64,000 nucleotides of DNA from assembly GCA_023052935.1 (NCBI GenBank), contig CM041294.1, positions 151,304,899 to 151,368,898 of the forward strand, given 5' to 3'. A program made the translations under genes and the position numbers. Of this stretch, positions 22,604 to 33,122 are shown piece after piece (position 1 is the first letter of the stretch; each line of letters begins with the position of its first letter). The notes under the pieces are model-generated. The model did no database searches and had not been told where the DNA came from. It saw nothing but the letters and a program-made list of their open reading frames with translations. Source of the DNA: Piezodorus guildinii. Its lineage: Eukaryota > Arthropoda > Insecta > Hemiptera > Pentatomidae.

Positions 22604-25276
22604 TCAGACATAGTCCGAACTCCTTCCCTCGGCGACAACGTCAACGAGAGGTAGTGATCCTTGCCACCTCCCAGGCTTGGGTGGTGGGGTGATATCAGAA
22701 AATAATGGATTAGCACAGGCCTTCAGCCCATCAAAAAATTTAATGTGCCTCCGGCTGATATATTCAGGCACTGTTGGCAATACTAATTCCTGATGAAGGA
22801 TATGGTTTCTGGCCCTCTGTAAGTTGGTACCTCTGACAATCCGCCGAAGGATGGAGTTCTGGAACGTCTGTAATTGTTTGAGAGTGGACTTAAACAGATG
22901 CCGCATCAAGGGCGCACCATAGAGCATAGTCGGACGTATTATAGCCTTGTAGATCTGTAGTTTCAGCCTCAGTGAGAGCTGAGGTTACGTGAGTAGATGA
23001 TTAAGTCTATAGCTCTTTCTCCTGGCCAGTTTGAGTCGTTCCCGTACGTGACTAGATAAGGTGAGGTGCCTATCTAGAGTGACGCCCAGGTAGAGGATTG
23101 AATTAGAGACTGGCAGTGTTTCTCCGTTCACTTTAAAATCAGTGGGCAAAGCGCTCTTCCCCTTCTGGAACGACATGACAATAGCATCTGTCTTCTTCGG
23201 GTTCACCCTAATGCCAATCTCCTTCAGCTCATCTACAATAGTGGTCGATGCTCCTTGTGCCAGGGTGAGAGCCCTTTTCGGTCTCATACTAGAAGCATAG
23301 ATGCCAATGTCATCGGCGTAGGCTGCTACCAGTGCCATTGGGTGCTTCATTGAGATCACTTTTGCTGTAAAGATCACAAACAATAGTGGTCCCAATACAG
23401 AACCTTGAGGAACCCCACAAATGGTGTCCATTGAAGTTGACAATTTATCGCCTACCCTTACGACGAAGGATCTCCCGCTTAAGTAGCTTCTGATCAATCG
23501 GCATAATGAAGCTGGAAAACGATAGTCTTCCAACTGGCGAAGCAGTAACTCGTGGGATACACAATCAAACGCCTGTGTGCAGTCCAGCGAGATGAACGCC
23601 GTGGCTTCATTGTTCTTCGTCATACGCTCTATGGTGTGCCTTTGAAGTTTCACTAAATGATGATCGCAGGCTACGCCTCGTGAGAACCCGGTCTGTTCTG
23701 GTGGAATGATGGACTCCTCACTGCAGTGCTCTAGCAGATGGTGATGGATCAGCCTCTCGAACACCTTGCTCATATGCGAAAGGAGACTGATAGGCCGATA
23801 ATGCTCTGGTGAGTCTCCATTCTTCCCAGGCTTAAGTAGCGGCACTATGATCGCTTGCTTCCAGTCATCGGGGAAGTATGAGATCCGCATACAGGAGTTA
23901 AAAATGTTTAATAAGAAGGCTTTACCCCTCCGAGGTAGCATCTTCAATAGTACATACGGAATATCATCCAGTCCCGAAGCCTTGTTACCCTTGGTGCGTC
24001 GTAGTACCGACTCAAGCTGTCCGAAGGTGGAGAATATCCTCTTTTCATTAGGGGACGTTGGTCTTCCCGCAGGTAGTGTGGGAGCATTTAACAGCCGATC
24101 ATCTTCCCTCGCCTTATAAGAATCGGCCAAGAGTTCAGCCTGTTCCTCAGGGGATAATAGGGTGCCACCTGATGTAAGGTGTACACTCTTCCTCTTAGTG
24201 ACGTGTGACCTCACAAGTCTCCAGAACTGACGATGATCATCATGAGTCCTACGGAGTTGCTCGTGCCATAGGAAAGTCTTCCATTCACGCATGAGGCTGG
24301 CTATCTGCCGGGTCATCGCATTGATGGCCGGTTTCAAGCCGTAGTCACAAGTTCGGTGGAAAATATTCCTCAGGTTGTTCCTTTGTGCAATGAGAGCAAG
24401 AATGTGGCTCGGTGGTTTCCTGAAGGCGTTTGGCTGAGGACTAAACCTTGGTATGGTAAGATTGGCTGATACATGGACGGTGGTGGTGATATCCGAGATC
24501 GCCTTCTGCACCTCTTTAACAGTTCTTAAGTACTGTATCTTTGGTAGGGTATCATCCACACTAGCCCTATATCCTTTCCAGTCGGCCTTGTGGAAGAGGA
24601 ACTTGCTCGCGGGTGGTGTTGCTGGAGTTCCCTCAAAGGCATATAGCACAGGCCGGTGGTCCGACGGTCCGTATGGGAGCGCTAGGCACTCAGTAACAGT
24701 GTGAAGGTCCCTGGTCAGGAGTAGGTCAAGTGTGGATGTCCAGTCAGGTCGGGCCGCATGCCTAAAGGTGTGCACTCCGGGGTGGAAGACAGCCATCCTG
24801 GTCTTGGTGATATAGGTACCCATCGGATTGTTGCTACCGCACAGCCAGGCAGTGTGCCGGGCGTTGAAGTCCCCTAAGATGACAAACCGACTCTTATCCT
24901 GGGCGTGCTGCAGCAATAGCTTCATAGATGTTAATATAGCCTTGGGTCTCCTATAGACACAGCAGAAAGTAAAACGTTGTTTTAATCGAACATCTACTGT
25001 GACTATATGAGTACCCTCTGTAGAAGCTACTGGGTTGGGTACCAACCTCGATGGGATATCTCCTCGAACCAGAATCACTACGGCCTCGTTAGCCCCGGGT
25101 TGACAAGCCTCCCGGTATGCAATATACCCCTGAAAATACAGTGAAGCAGAGGTGGGTAGTATAGTGTCGGTCAGCGCCACCACCGATGGCCGGTGCTGCT
25201 GCAGGAGGAGTTCTATTTCAGCCTTCTTCAGTAGTAGGCCTCGAATATTATAGGAAATAACTAAGTGCTCAGTCAT
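22604..25276 (-). pseudogene. Jk-D ORF2, endonuclease-reverse transcriptase with one in-frame stop
   Basis: The frame is open from the ATG at 25276 to a TAA at 22985-22987 (763 residues), and the same frame then stays open to 22604, giving about 890 codons in all. APE endonuclease: the usual catalytic E is D37 (ALTDT), GDFNA at 135-139, SDHRPV at 205-210. RT: YRPISLLS at 493-500, LDCTQAFD at 564-571, GVPQGSVLGP at 621-630, catalytic YADD at 653-656. The segment beyond the stop carries RPTMLYGAP and LQTFQNSILRRIVRG, typical of the C-terminus. One substitution is enough to explain the break, so inactivation is recent. The protein would nick target DNA and copy its own RNA. Confidence 0.85.
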
Positions 25277-26474
25277 AATGCTTAGCGATGATCTTCGTCA
25301 GCATCTTCATCATTTCTCGAACAGTTGCCATCATCTCTGCGAATTGGGCGTTGAATAGAGCATTGCTTGGATGTGCTTGTGTATTTAATGTGAATTGCGG
25401 TGTTGAGGAGTGAGCGGGTGCTGTCATTGGTTCAGCTTCTTCATGATGCGATGTTGGGGATGTTCTCTGTAGCTGCTGCTGCTGCTGTTGCTGCCCGGCG
25501 GGTCCGCCAAGTAGTTCAGTGAAAGCCAAGTTAGGGTTGACTAGCCTACTTGTCTTACTTGAAGGGGCTGCTACATTTATAATTGTCCTCTTTCTCATCT
25601 GGATCAGTTCTTGCCGGCGGGGACACTCTTTTGAGGAGGCATGATGGGCTCCACTACAGTTGGCACATTTGATTGGTGCAAGTCGTGGGCAGCTTCTTTC
25701 TTCATGAGTTTGGGCGCACCGGGGGCATTTTACTGTCCTCCCGCAGTATTTCATGGTGTGCCCAAACTCTAAGCAGTTTCGACACTGTGCTGGGCATTTA
25801 TCTTCTTTAAAGGGGGTTACCCTAAATCTAACCTGGTTCACATGGCGAAGAGCCTGTACATTTTCGATTCTTACCGTAGGCTCAGTGATGAGCAAGATGG
25901 CTTCAATCGGGTAGGTTACTTCTCCTTGTCGTTTGGTCAGGCGCTTGGCCATCACGAATCCTGGCAGCCTTTGTTTCACTTCAGTGGCGAACATATTTAA
26001 ATCACTGTCAACATCGAAGCCATGAACCACAAACTTCTTTGTCCTCTTGGTGCCGCGAGGTGCATAGGTGTGGAATTGCACCTTATCATCACGACGGAAT
26101 AGTTTTACCACGGCATAGTGATCGGCATCATTATCCAAGTATAACCTCGTCTCCTTTGCCGAGGTATTTGTAGTAAACTTTGTGATCTTCATTTCCAAGA
26201 GAGTCGCTCTGAGAATGGGTTGCGACAGTGGTGGCCTGATTATTACTGGTGGCGGTAACCTCTTCTTGGGCTGATCATTGCCTGACTGAGTGGGAGCAAT
26301 TGGCGCAAACTGGTTAGAGACAGGTGTCGGTGGAGGCCCGGCGACTGTCCTCAGTTTTTGGGAATTTTTCTTTGAAACTTGGACAAATCCCGCTTCATCA
26401 GCTCCACTTGACGGGCGCTTCTCGCCTCTAGCCTCTTCCATTATCATGGCCGTCGAAGTCGATGGTTCACCCAT
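25269..26474 (-). CDS. Jk-D ORF1, gag-like RNA-binding protein
   Basis: A 401-residue protein expected to bind element RNA and form the ribonucleoprotein used for retrotransposition. The N-terminus (1-80) is low in order and rich in S, P and K. Residues about 90-225 correspond to the RRM-like part of Jockey ORF1, and VQFHTYAPR (132-140) holds the family's FHTY landmark. Three zinc knuckles follow: CRNC-X4-H-X4-C (231-244), CPRC-X3-H-X4-C (250-262) and CANC-X3-H-X6-C (270-284). A seven-glutamine run lies at about 328-334. The stop overlaps the ORF2 start by 8 nt (ATGACTGA), which suggests coupled re-initiation. The ATG at 26474 was chosen as the first in a fully open frame. Confidence 0.85.
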   Translation of the reverse strand: MGEPSTSTAMIMEEARGEKRPSSGADEAGFVQVSKKNSQKLRTVAGPPPTPVSNQFAPIAPTQSGNDQPKKRLPPPVIIRPPLSQPILRATLLEMKITKFTTNTSAKETRLYLDNDADHYAVVKLFRRDDKVQFHTYAPRGTKRTKKFVVHGFDVDSDLNMFATEVKQRLPGFVMAKRLTKRQGEVTYPIEAILLITEPTVRIENVQALRHVNQVRFRVTPFKEDKCPAQCRNCLEFGHTMKYCGRTVKCPRCAQTHEERSCPRLAPIKCANCSGAHHASSKECPRRQELIQMRKRTIINVAAPSSKTSRLVNPNLAFTELLGGPAGQQQQQQQLQRTSPTSHHEEAEPMTAPAHSSTPQFTLNTQAHPSNALFNAQFAEMMATVREMMKMLTKIIAKHYD

Positions 26475-26769
26475 ATCGCTAGATGGCCGCGTATAGGGGC
26501 AAAAACTCTTGTCAGCGCTACGCTGCCCGATTGGCTGTTAAAGATTATTTCCACGGGATAAGTGTGGTCTTCAACAGCATAAGGCGCAAAGCTAAACAAG
26601 AGCTGACGTCAGAAAGTCTTCAAGCGGCAGTTCTTCTTACTTCTTCCACTGCTCGTCCCTGCTACTTAATGCTAAGCGATAAGGTTTTGTGGCTTGTTAC
26701 CACACAAAAATAATATTCACGAGTATCAACTAAATACCAAATTGAAAATTGGTATTATTATTACCTGTA

Positions 26770-27058
26770 TTCTTTATTTTTTTTTTTTCTATTTATTTTT
26801 TGTTCTGGTTTCTTGTCCACTTCTACTTCGCGCCTTTCTAGTGTCGGTTTCTCGAATTTTCGGTCCAAGTTCTATCTTCCTTCCTGGGTTTCTCGGGCCA
26901 GGGGGGATGAGGGCGAGGAATTAATGTCGAAATAAAAGCCCTCCCTGGCACGAGATTCGAACTCAGATTTATTTTAACTATATCAAATCCATTATCCCGT
27001 TGCTAAGCAACGCACGGATTTTCCACGTGCGTTAATCAACTCAGCCACCCCGCCCCCT
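26770..27058 (-). mobile_element. SINE-W, tRNA-derived
   Basis: The minus strand reads GGGGTGGCTGAGTTGATTAA (A box of a tRNA-like head) and, about 95 nt later, GAGTTCGAATCTC (B box). A body of about 160 nt follows, then an A-rich tail (T-rich at 26771-26807 on the plus strand). The length of about 290 bp and the promoter layout fit a SINE. No other copy was seen in this window. It lies directly upstream of Jk-D. Confidence 0.65.
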
Positions 27059-27106
27059 TTGTCCGATTATAAACAATAATAATATATATATTATAAATAA
27101 TTGCTA

Positions 27107-27490
27107 TTTATTTATTGCGATTTACAACTGTATTATTATATATACAACACAATAAGTAAATATGCAGGATGAAAAAAAGTCGTGAAAAAGTCTTGAGAAA
27201 GAACTACCCAGTGGTAGCTCTCCACCAACTATTTTAAGGCGGTAGGCCACGAGGCAATCTTCTTCACAATCACCTAGGAAGATTATCAGGAATATCTAAG
27301 TGAGAGATAGATTACAGACAAGTGGATTTGTGTGGATAGAGTGTTTAGAATGAAAAGGGTACATCTATCACGGGCTAGGGTTCCATCAAATGGGATTTGT
27401 GAGGTCATTATAGATAAGTTGATTTGTGACTAAATAAGAGGCATTCAGGATTTTGCGTAGGATTTTGGGTTGTAAGGATAGGAAAATCTT
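27107..27490 (-). pseudogene. Jk-C 3' fragment
   Basis: It has the 3' UTR motif GATTTACAACTGTATTATTA, CTACCCAGTGGTAGCTCTCC and GATTTTGCGTAGGATTTTGG (part of the LRKIL region). It is 5'-truncated and contains frame breaks. Confidence 0.75.
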
Positions 27491-27606
27491 CCAAACCAGA
27501 AAAGTAAAAAGGTTCTTAGTTAATAATAAAACTATATCTGAACGATTTTACCGCATAAAACATGTGAACTTTATCAGTTCTATCACTAAGTATTGTTTTG
27601 TTTTTT

Positions 27607-27703
<97 letters not shown>

Positions 27704-28321
27704 TATTTCCTAATGTTTCGTTATCTTCTGTTATTAAATCTGAAACAACATATAAATAAATATAATGGAGAGATTAACAACAAAGATGGGGAGTTATGCA
27801 ATATCGTTGCGAGAGTTGGCACAATGCATTTACAATCTGCCTCAATACACTGACTTCCCAAGTATTAATGGAATGTATCCAAGGTTTGTTGATGTTTTTA
27901 AAATATCTTTTATTTTTTAAATTATTTGTTATCAAACAATGTAGAGTATCTTAATTGTTTTGAACACTGCTTTACCTGGTTATCTCTATGTTTTTTCTCA
28001 TGCATACTTGTTTTTTTTTAAGAGGGCCCGGAGCACAGTAGACTAGCGTTCTACCCACTAGACCACGCCGCTCCTAACTCACAATTCCATTTGTGATAGT
28101 TGCAATACTCAAAACTTGAATAATTTAAAACGTTCTTTAAAAAAATTAACCAATGAGTATTTTTTTTTTTTTGCCATCCAATGTTAGAGGTATGTCAGAA
28201 CCAAAGACCCAAACCTCGTATGCAATCTGTAGATTTGTTAAAGCTTAGATTGGAATTATGATCCGCATTTATCAACGTCTTCCCTAAGCCCCACACGTCA
28301 GATTATTAAGTGCTGGATATG
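27491..28321. repeat. No gene; (TA)n at 27610-27687 with T-run to 27704; tRNA-like trace at 28020-28075
   Basis: A long TA microsatellite is followed by a T-run. On the minus strand at 28020-28075 a tRNA-like A box (GTGGTCTAGTGGGTAGAACG) is seen, but it is followed by CTCCGGGCCC without a proper B box. It is probably a SINE head relic, not a tRNA gene. Confidence 0.5.
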
Positions 28322-28595
28322 GAACGAAAAATGTAGCGAAATTATTCCAAAGCTTATTAGCATACTGTCAGGAGGGATGAGGGTGTCTTTTTAAAAACTT
28401 TTGACATCCATATTTGTAATCCCTTTCTTGCTGACAGCTTCCAAATGAATCCCATATCGATTATCTTTTGAAAAAAAAAAAAGGTTTCATTCCTTTGAAA
28501 CTCATTGCGTACTAAAATATGCATACTGCAATACAGCTAAATGCACAAGACAATAAAATAATTGTTTTACTATAATGCATATATATATATATACA

Positions 28596-29234
28596 TTTTT
28601 ACTTTCACTTACCTATATATGAAATATATAGTAAGGGATAGTATTGCAACCGCGAAAAATTTTCGAAATAGAGTGTTAAACGGAAAAGTCCTCTGTGTTT
28701 ACGCGTGTGTGCTTAATCTAAAACAAAAACGAAAAGTCTTAAGATACTGAAATTTCATATATAAGATAACTATACGACCGAGATATTACAGAAACTAAAA
28801 TCAGCTAACCAAAAAGCCACTTAATAATATGAATTTTGTACCTTTTTACAATTTTCTCAAAAACGGCTCTAAGAATTTTAATTAAACTCGCTACATGAAT
28901 GTAAAATTTAATGGCCGTTAATTGATGTAGGTTTCATTATGATTGAAATAGTCTGACAGGGCTTAAATGCCGATATTTTAAATTTTCTTCCTTTAAAGTA
29001 CCTATAATATTGTAGAATCTAAAAAAATACCTATATCATCTATTTAGTACTGATAAAAACGGATAAATATATAATTTGAACAAATAAGAAATCCAACTAA
29101 AAGAGAAAAGACATAAAATATTTTTATATGCAATTTTTTTGTTTTAACTCAAGAATAGTAATATAGACGTATAATATATACCGTTGAAAAACATAAACAT
29201 TTTAGACAAAGATATTATCTAATGCACGAATTGT
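28596..29234 (+). mobile_element. HPE copy 3, 5' part; outer host of the nest
   Basis: It starts ACTTTCACTTAC, a TATATATG-containing loop and TATAGTAAGGGATAGTATTG. It runs in family order to TATTATCTAATGCACGAATTG at about 29234, where Jk-C is inserted. The missing 3' part is found at 46034-46250, beyond the nested elements. A second, indel-rich copy lies in unit B at about 36025-36700. Confidence 0.75.
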
Positions 29235-29306
29235 TTTGTTGTTTTTTTAACATAATTTATTGAAATTTACAACTGTACTAAAAAAATACAATTAAATATG
29301 ACATGA
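29235..29306 (-). mobile_element. Jk-C 3' UTR end, left part of nested copy
   Basis: The T-run and TTTATTGAAATTTACAACTG are the Jk-C 3' UTR. The rest of this copy continues at 45448-46033. The flanking HPE bases GCACGAATTGT (29224-29234) and GCACGGAATTGT (46034-46045) are its target duplication, apart from one extra G. Confidence 0.75.
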
Positions 29307-30346
29307 GTTTCAGGCTCAAGACATCTGTCGGGGGAGTAACCGTATACCCTGAAAACTCAGATGTTTACCGAAAGTTAGTGACTAGTTTAAGAAAGGGAGG
29401 TGCGTACTTCCACACATATCAACTACCAGAGGAAAAAAGTCCACGAGTTGTTATCAAAAACCTACACTACGGCACACCACTAACCACCATAAAAGAAGAA
29501 CTGGCCAAATATGGATATGAGGCAACAAGTATTGTCAACGTCATTTCACGATTTAAAACACCCCTTCCCACGTTTTTCGTGGACGTCTCAAGAGCAACAT
29601 TCAATGACAAAATCTTTGACATTGAATTTTTGTACTATACCCATATAAAAATAGAGGAACCGCGCAAAAGAAAAATGATTCCTCAATGTATTCGATGCCA
29701 GCAGTACGGACACACAAAAACGTACTGCAACTACCCACCAAAATGTGTAAGATGTGGACTGGGCCACGAAAGCAGTGCTTGCACAAAACCAAGAGAAACA
29801 GCTGCAACCTGCGCCAACTGTAATGGCGCTCATCCCGCCAACTATAGGGGCTGCCAAACTTTGAAAGAACTTCGAAAACATCGCTCGAAGCAGTACGCTC
29901 CTCAGCGACCTCCAACAGTAAGACATGCACCGCCTGCCCTCAATGAGTTTCCACCTCTTCCACAACTAAATCCACCTCAGCCACCTCATCCAAGAACTGA
30001 CCGGGAGCATCAGAGGCAGTTGAATCAACCAGCTCTAGCACCAGACCATCAAGATCAGAGACAGCCACAACAACCAGCTCAAGCCCAGTACCAACAGCAC
30101 CAGAGACAGCCGCAACAACCATCGCAAGCCCCACACGAACAGCTACCAGCTCAAGCGCCACACCAACGACACAGATATACAGGTATGAGTGGGGGCACTA
30201 CCCTACCGGTCCCGCCGGTAGATAACTCCTCTGGCCAGTTATACAATATTATCAATAACTTAAACAATCTCATTCAGCCCCTCTTCGGTCTTCTTCAACA
30301 ACTCTCTCAAACTACCCTTGCCCTTAGACAATTATATGCCCATTAA
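29303..30346 (+). pseudogene. Jk-A ORF1, N-terminally truncated gag-like protein
   Basis: An open frame of 347 codons. Its ATG (29303-29305) lies in the target duplication, so it comes from the host site and not from Jk-A. About 120 N-terminal residues are missing, judged by the shared YFHTYQL landmark (36-41 here, about 157-161 in Jk-B ORF1). Zinc knuckles: CIRC-X4-H-X4-C (129-142), CVRC-X3-H-X4-C (148-160), CANC-X3-H-X6-C (170-184). The C-terminal third is a Pro/Gln-rich degenerate repeat (about 230-295). The stop overlaps the ORF2 ATG (ATGCCCATTAA, 30336-30346). The counterpart at 36787-37855 is shredded by indels. Confidence 0.8.
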
Positions 30347-31427
30347 TCAGATGACTGTAGGCTCCATGTCTATCATACTATGGAACGCAAACGGACTTAA
30401 TCAACATAGGACAGAACTAGACATATATTTACACGAGAAACGAATTGACATAGCACTAATCACTGAAACACATTTTACACCAAAATCCAAATTTTACATT
30501 CATGATTACAAAATCTATAGAACTGACCATCCAGACAATACTTCACACGGAGGCACTGCTATTCTCATCAGATCAACACTAAAACACCATCCTTTGCAAT
30601 TACCCATATCACCTGACATACAAGCTACAGCCATTTCACTATTCTCTGAACATCACAACATTACTCTTGCTGCTGTTTATTGCCCTCCGAGATATGTCCT
30701 GACTTCCACGATGTTTAGTAACTTCTTCAAACGTCTCGGCAGATGCTTTGTCGCAGGTGGCGATTATAATGCTAAAGACCCGACTTGGGGATCTAGATTA
30801 TCAACCCCAAGAGGAAGAAATCTCAGGTATGTCCTTCACGAACTTTCATTAGACACGATATCACCACACTCACCTACTTACTGGCCAACATCTAGACGTA
30901 AGACACCAGATTTACTTGATTTTTTCATAACTAAAGGACTCCGCACTACACCTCACACAATAAGTACGAGCACAGATCTTTGCTCTGATCATTCTCTTTT
31001 GCATTTAGAACTATTTGAAGAACCACTTGTAGCTAAGAAACACACATCTCTCACAAATGGCATAATGGATTGGGATGCGTTCAGAAACTGTCTAAATACT
31101 GCTCTCTCCATTCCTTTGGCTATTAAAAATGAAGAAGAGCTTGAGGATGCTGTAGAATGCTTCACACAGAAGCTACAAGACGCTGCATGGTCCTCATCAA
31201 TTCCTAGACGAAGAAAACATGAAAAGCTACCAATTTATCCACAGTACATAAGGGATTTGATCAGAGCAAAAAGAAGAGCCCGGAAAATATGGCAGACAGA
31301 CCGACTTCCATCAGACAAACAAATTTACAACCGACTCAACAACGAACTCAAACGACAAATTGCAAAATTTAAAAGAACAACTTATGATAACTACATTAGT
31401 AACCTTTCGACTGACGATGGCAGCTAA
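30336..31427 (+). pseudogene. Jk-A ORF2 part 1, endonuclease and linker
   Basis: From the ATG at 30336 the frame encodes the APE-type endonuclease: LWNANGLNQH, catalytic ALITETHF, GGDYNAKDPTWGS and SDHSLLHL, then the linker region KRRARKIW. It stops at a TAA soon after LSTDDGS. Comparison with Jk-B ORF2 (LSTRDNSLW to CDGSWAAS) shows that roughly 20-25 codons are deleted here and the frame is shifted. Two GATGG words flank the scar (31414-31436). Both duplication units share the deletion. Confidence 0.8.
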
Positions 31428-32640
31428 TAGAAGATGGTTCCTTGGCCATAGCTGACGGAGAAAAATCCGAGCTGTTCGCCGAATATCTATCTTCTATCTT
31501 TACACCACACACAGAATTCAACAACATCGAACATGATAAAATTGTACTTAAAACTCTGGATGAACCTTTACAACTGACATTACCTCCTCCTTCCTTTACA
31601 CCTGCTCAAGTCGCTGAACAAATCAGAAAGTTGCCTAAAAAGAAAGCCCCTGGACACGACTTAATTAACGCTGAGGTACTCCAGCAAATGCCCAGGAAAG
31701 CTCTAGTGTTTCTGACTTCAATCTATAACGCGATACTGAGGACAACCAAATTCCCGCTTCAATGGAAATACTCACATATTACAATGATTCACAAGACCAA
31801 CAAGGACAAAAATACTCCCTCATCATACCGACCAATAAGCTTACTTCCGCTATGCTCCAAAATTTTCGAACATCTACTACATAAAAGACTTCTTGATGTA
31901 CTAACTAACAACGACATCGTACCAGATCATCAATTTGGATTTAGAAGACATCACTCGACATTGCACCAACTACACAGAGTGACGGACTACATATCCACCG
32001 CACTAGAGCAGAAGTTATACACTACTGGCGTATTTCTCGACGTTGCTCAAGCCTTCGACAGAGTTTGGCACCAGGGGCTTCTCTTCAAACTCAAGACTAT
32101 CCTTCCGCCTACTTACTACCTCATTATTCATTCTTTCCTTTCTCACAGATTTTTCTCCGTTCGACAGGGATCAGAGCTATCTCCCATGAGATCTATCGCA
32201 GCAGGAGTACCCCAAGGTGCAGTGCTCGCTCCGTTACTCTACATTCTTTACACTCATGACATACCTTACAGCCCCAATATTCTAACAGCGACTTATGCCG
32301 ACGACACGGCGATCTTAACAAAACATAAAATTGCAACCCACGCCTCAGAGATCCTACAACAACATCTAATAAAATTACATGACTGGTTCAAACTCTGGAA
32401 AATCCGATTGAATAATGACAAATCACACCATATCACCTTTACTCTTCGACATGACACGAGTCCTCCCGTTTTCTTAGACAACACACAAATTCCACAGACG
32501 GACACTGTACATTATCTTGGTTTGACGTTTGACAGAAGAATGACTTGGGGCCCGCATATTAACCAAAAAAAGAAAACCCTTAACCAAAGACTGAGACTTC
32601 TTTACTCACTCTTTTCAAAACACTCGAAACTAAAACTTCG

Positions 32641-32649
<9 letters not shown>
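31428..32649 (+). pseudogene. Jk-A ORF2 part 2, reverse transcriptase core
   Basis: After the deletion scar the other frame is open: KKKAPGHDLIN, YRPISLLPLCSKIFEHLL, HQFGFRRHHSTLHQL, motif A FLDVAQAFDRVWH, GVPQGAVLAPLLYILYT and the catalytic TYADDTAIL. All RT catalytic aspartates are present. The frame runs into the poly(A) end of Jk-B (T-run) after KLRQK. Confidence 0.85.
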
Positions 32650-32676
<27 letters not shown>

Positions 32677-33122
32677 TTGAGATATATTACAATTTGTTAC
32701 AAAATGAACAATAATAATATTGATAAGAGACCACATTCATACTATATATACAGAAAATAATAATAATGGTCAAATTTCATAAAATATAACATAAATTCAA
32801 ATATATACAATAAAATAATAATAATAAATAAAAAACAAAACAAATCGAAACATAAACCTATTATTGAGATAAATAAAAAGTTGGCAAATAAATAAACATC
32901 TTACACACAATCATAACTATATATACAATTGCTAAAGGGACCCCAGCAAGCGCTTTTTCCTCCACGTGTGGAGGAAAAAGCGGAATCCAGGAGATCCCAG
33001 CACCTCTATCTCAGCCGCATCACTGGTCTGAGCCAGTGGAGGCTGAGTTAGGGCGCTGTAGCCACAAACATACCGTACATGAGTGGAGGATCTGACCATT
33101 GTCAGAACTCCAGTTTAAATGT

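Larger units (their letters stand above)
22366..26700 (-). mobile_element. Jk-D, near-complete Jockey-clade element
   Basis: Minus-strand element with 5' UTR (about 26475-26700), ORF1, ORF2, a 3' UTR containing an AATAAA signal (about 22403-22408) and a 24-nt poly(A), seen as T at 22366-22389. Both ORFs are long and almost unbroken, so this insertion is young compared with most of the window. The exact 5' end was not fixed. Confidence 0.85.

Noticed and set aside
27593..27853. Tyrosine/isoleucine and phenylalanine-rich frame
   Set aside because: It is a translation of a TA microsatellite and T-run.
28020..28075. tRNA gene on the minus strand
   Set aside because: It has an A box but no B box, and no cloverleaf can be drawn; a SINE head relic is more likely.
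29588..30161. Minus-strand open frames opposite Jk-A ORF1
   Set aside because: They are shadows of the coding strand and show no conserved domain.
32641..32680. Poly-phenylalanine C-terminus of the Jk-A RT
   Set aside because: It is the poly(A) tail of Jk-B read through on the other strand; the true C-terminus resumes at 44945.
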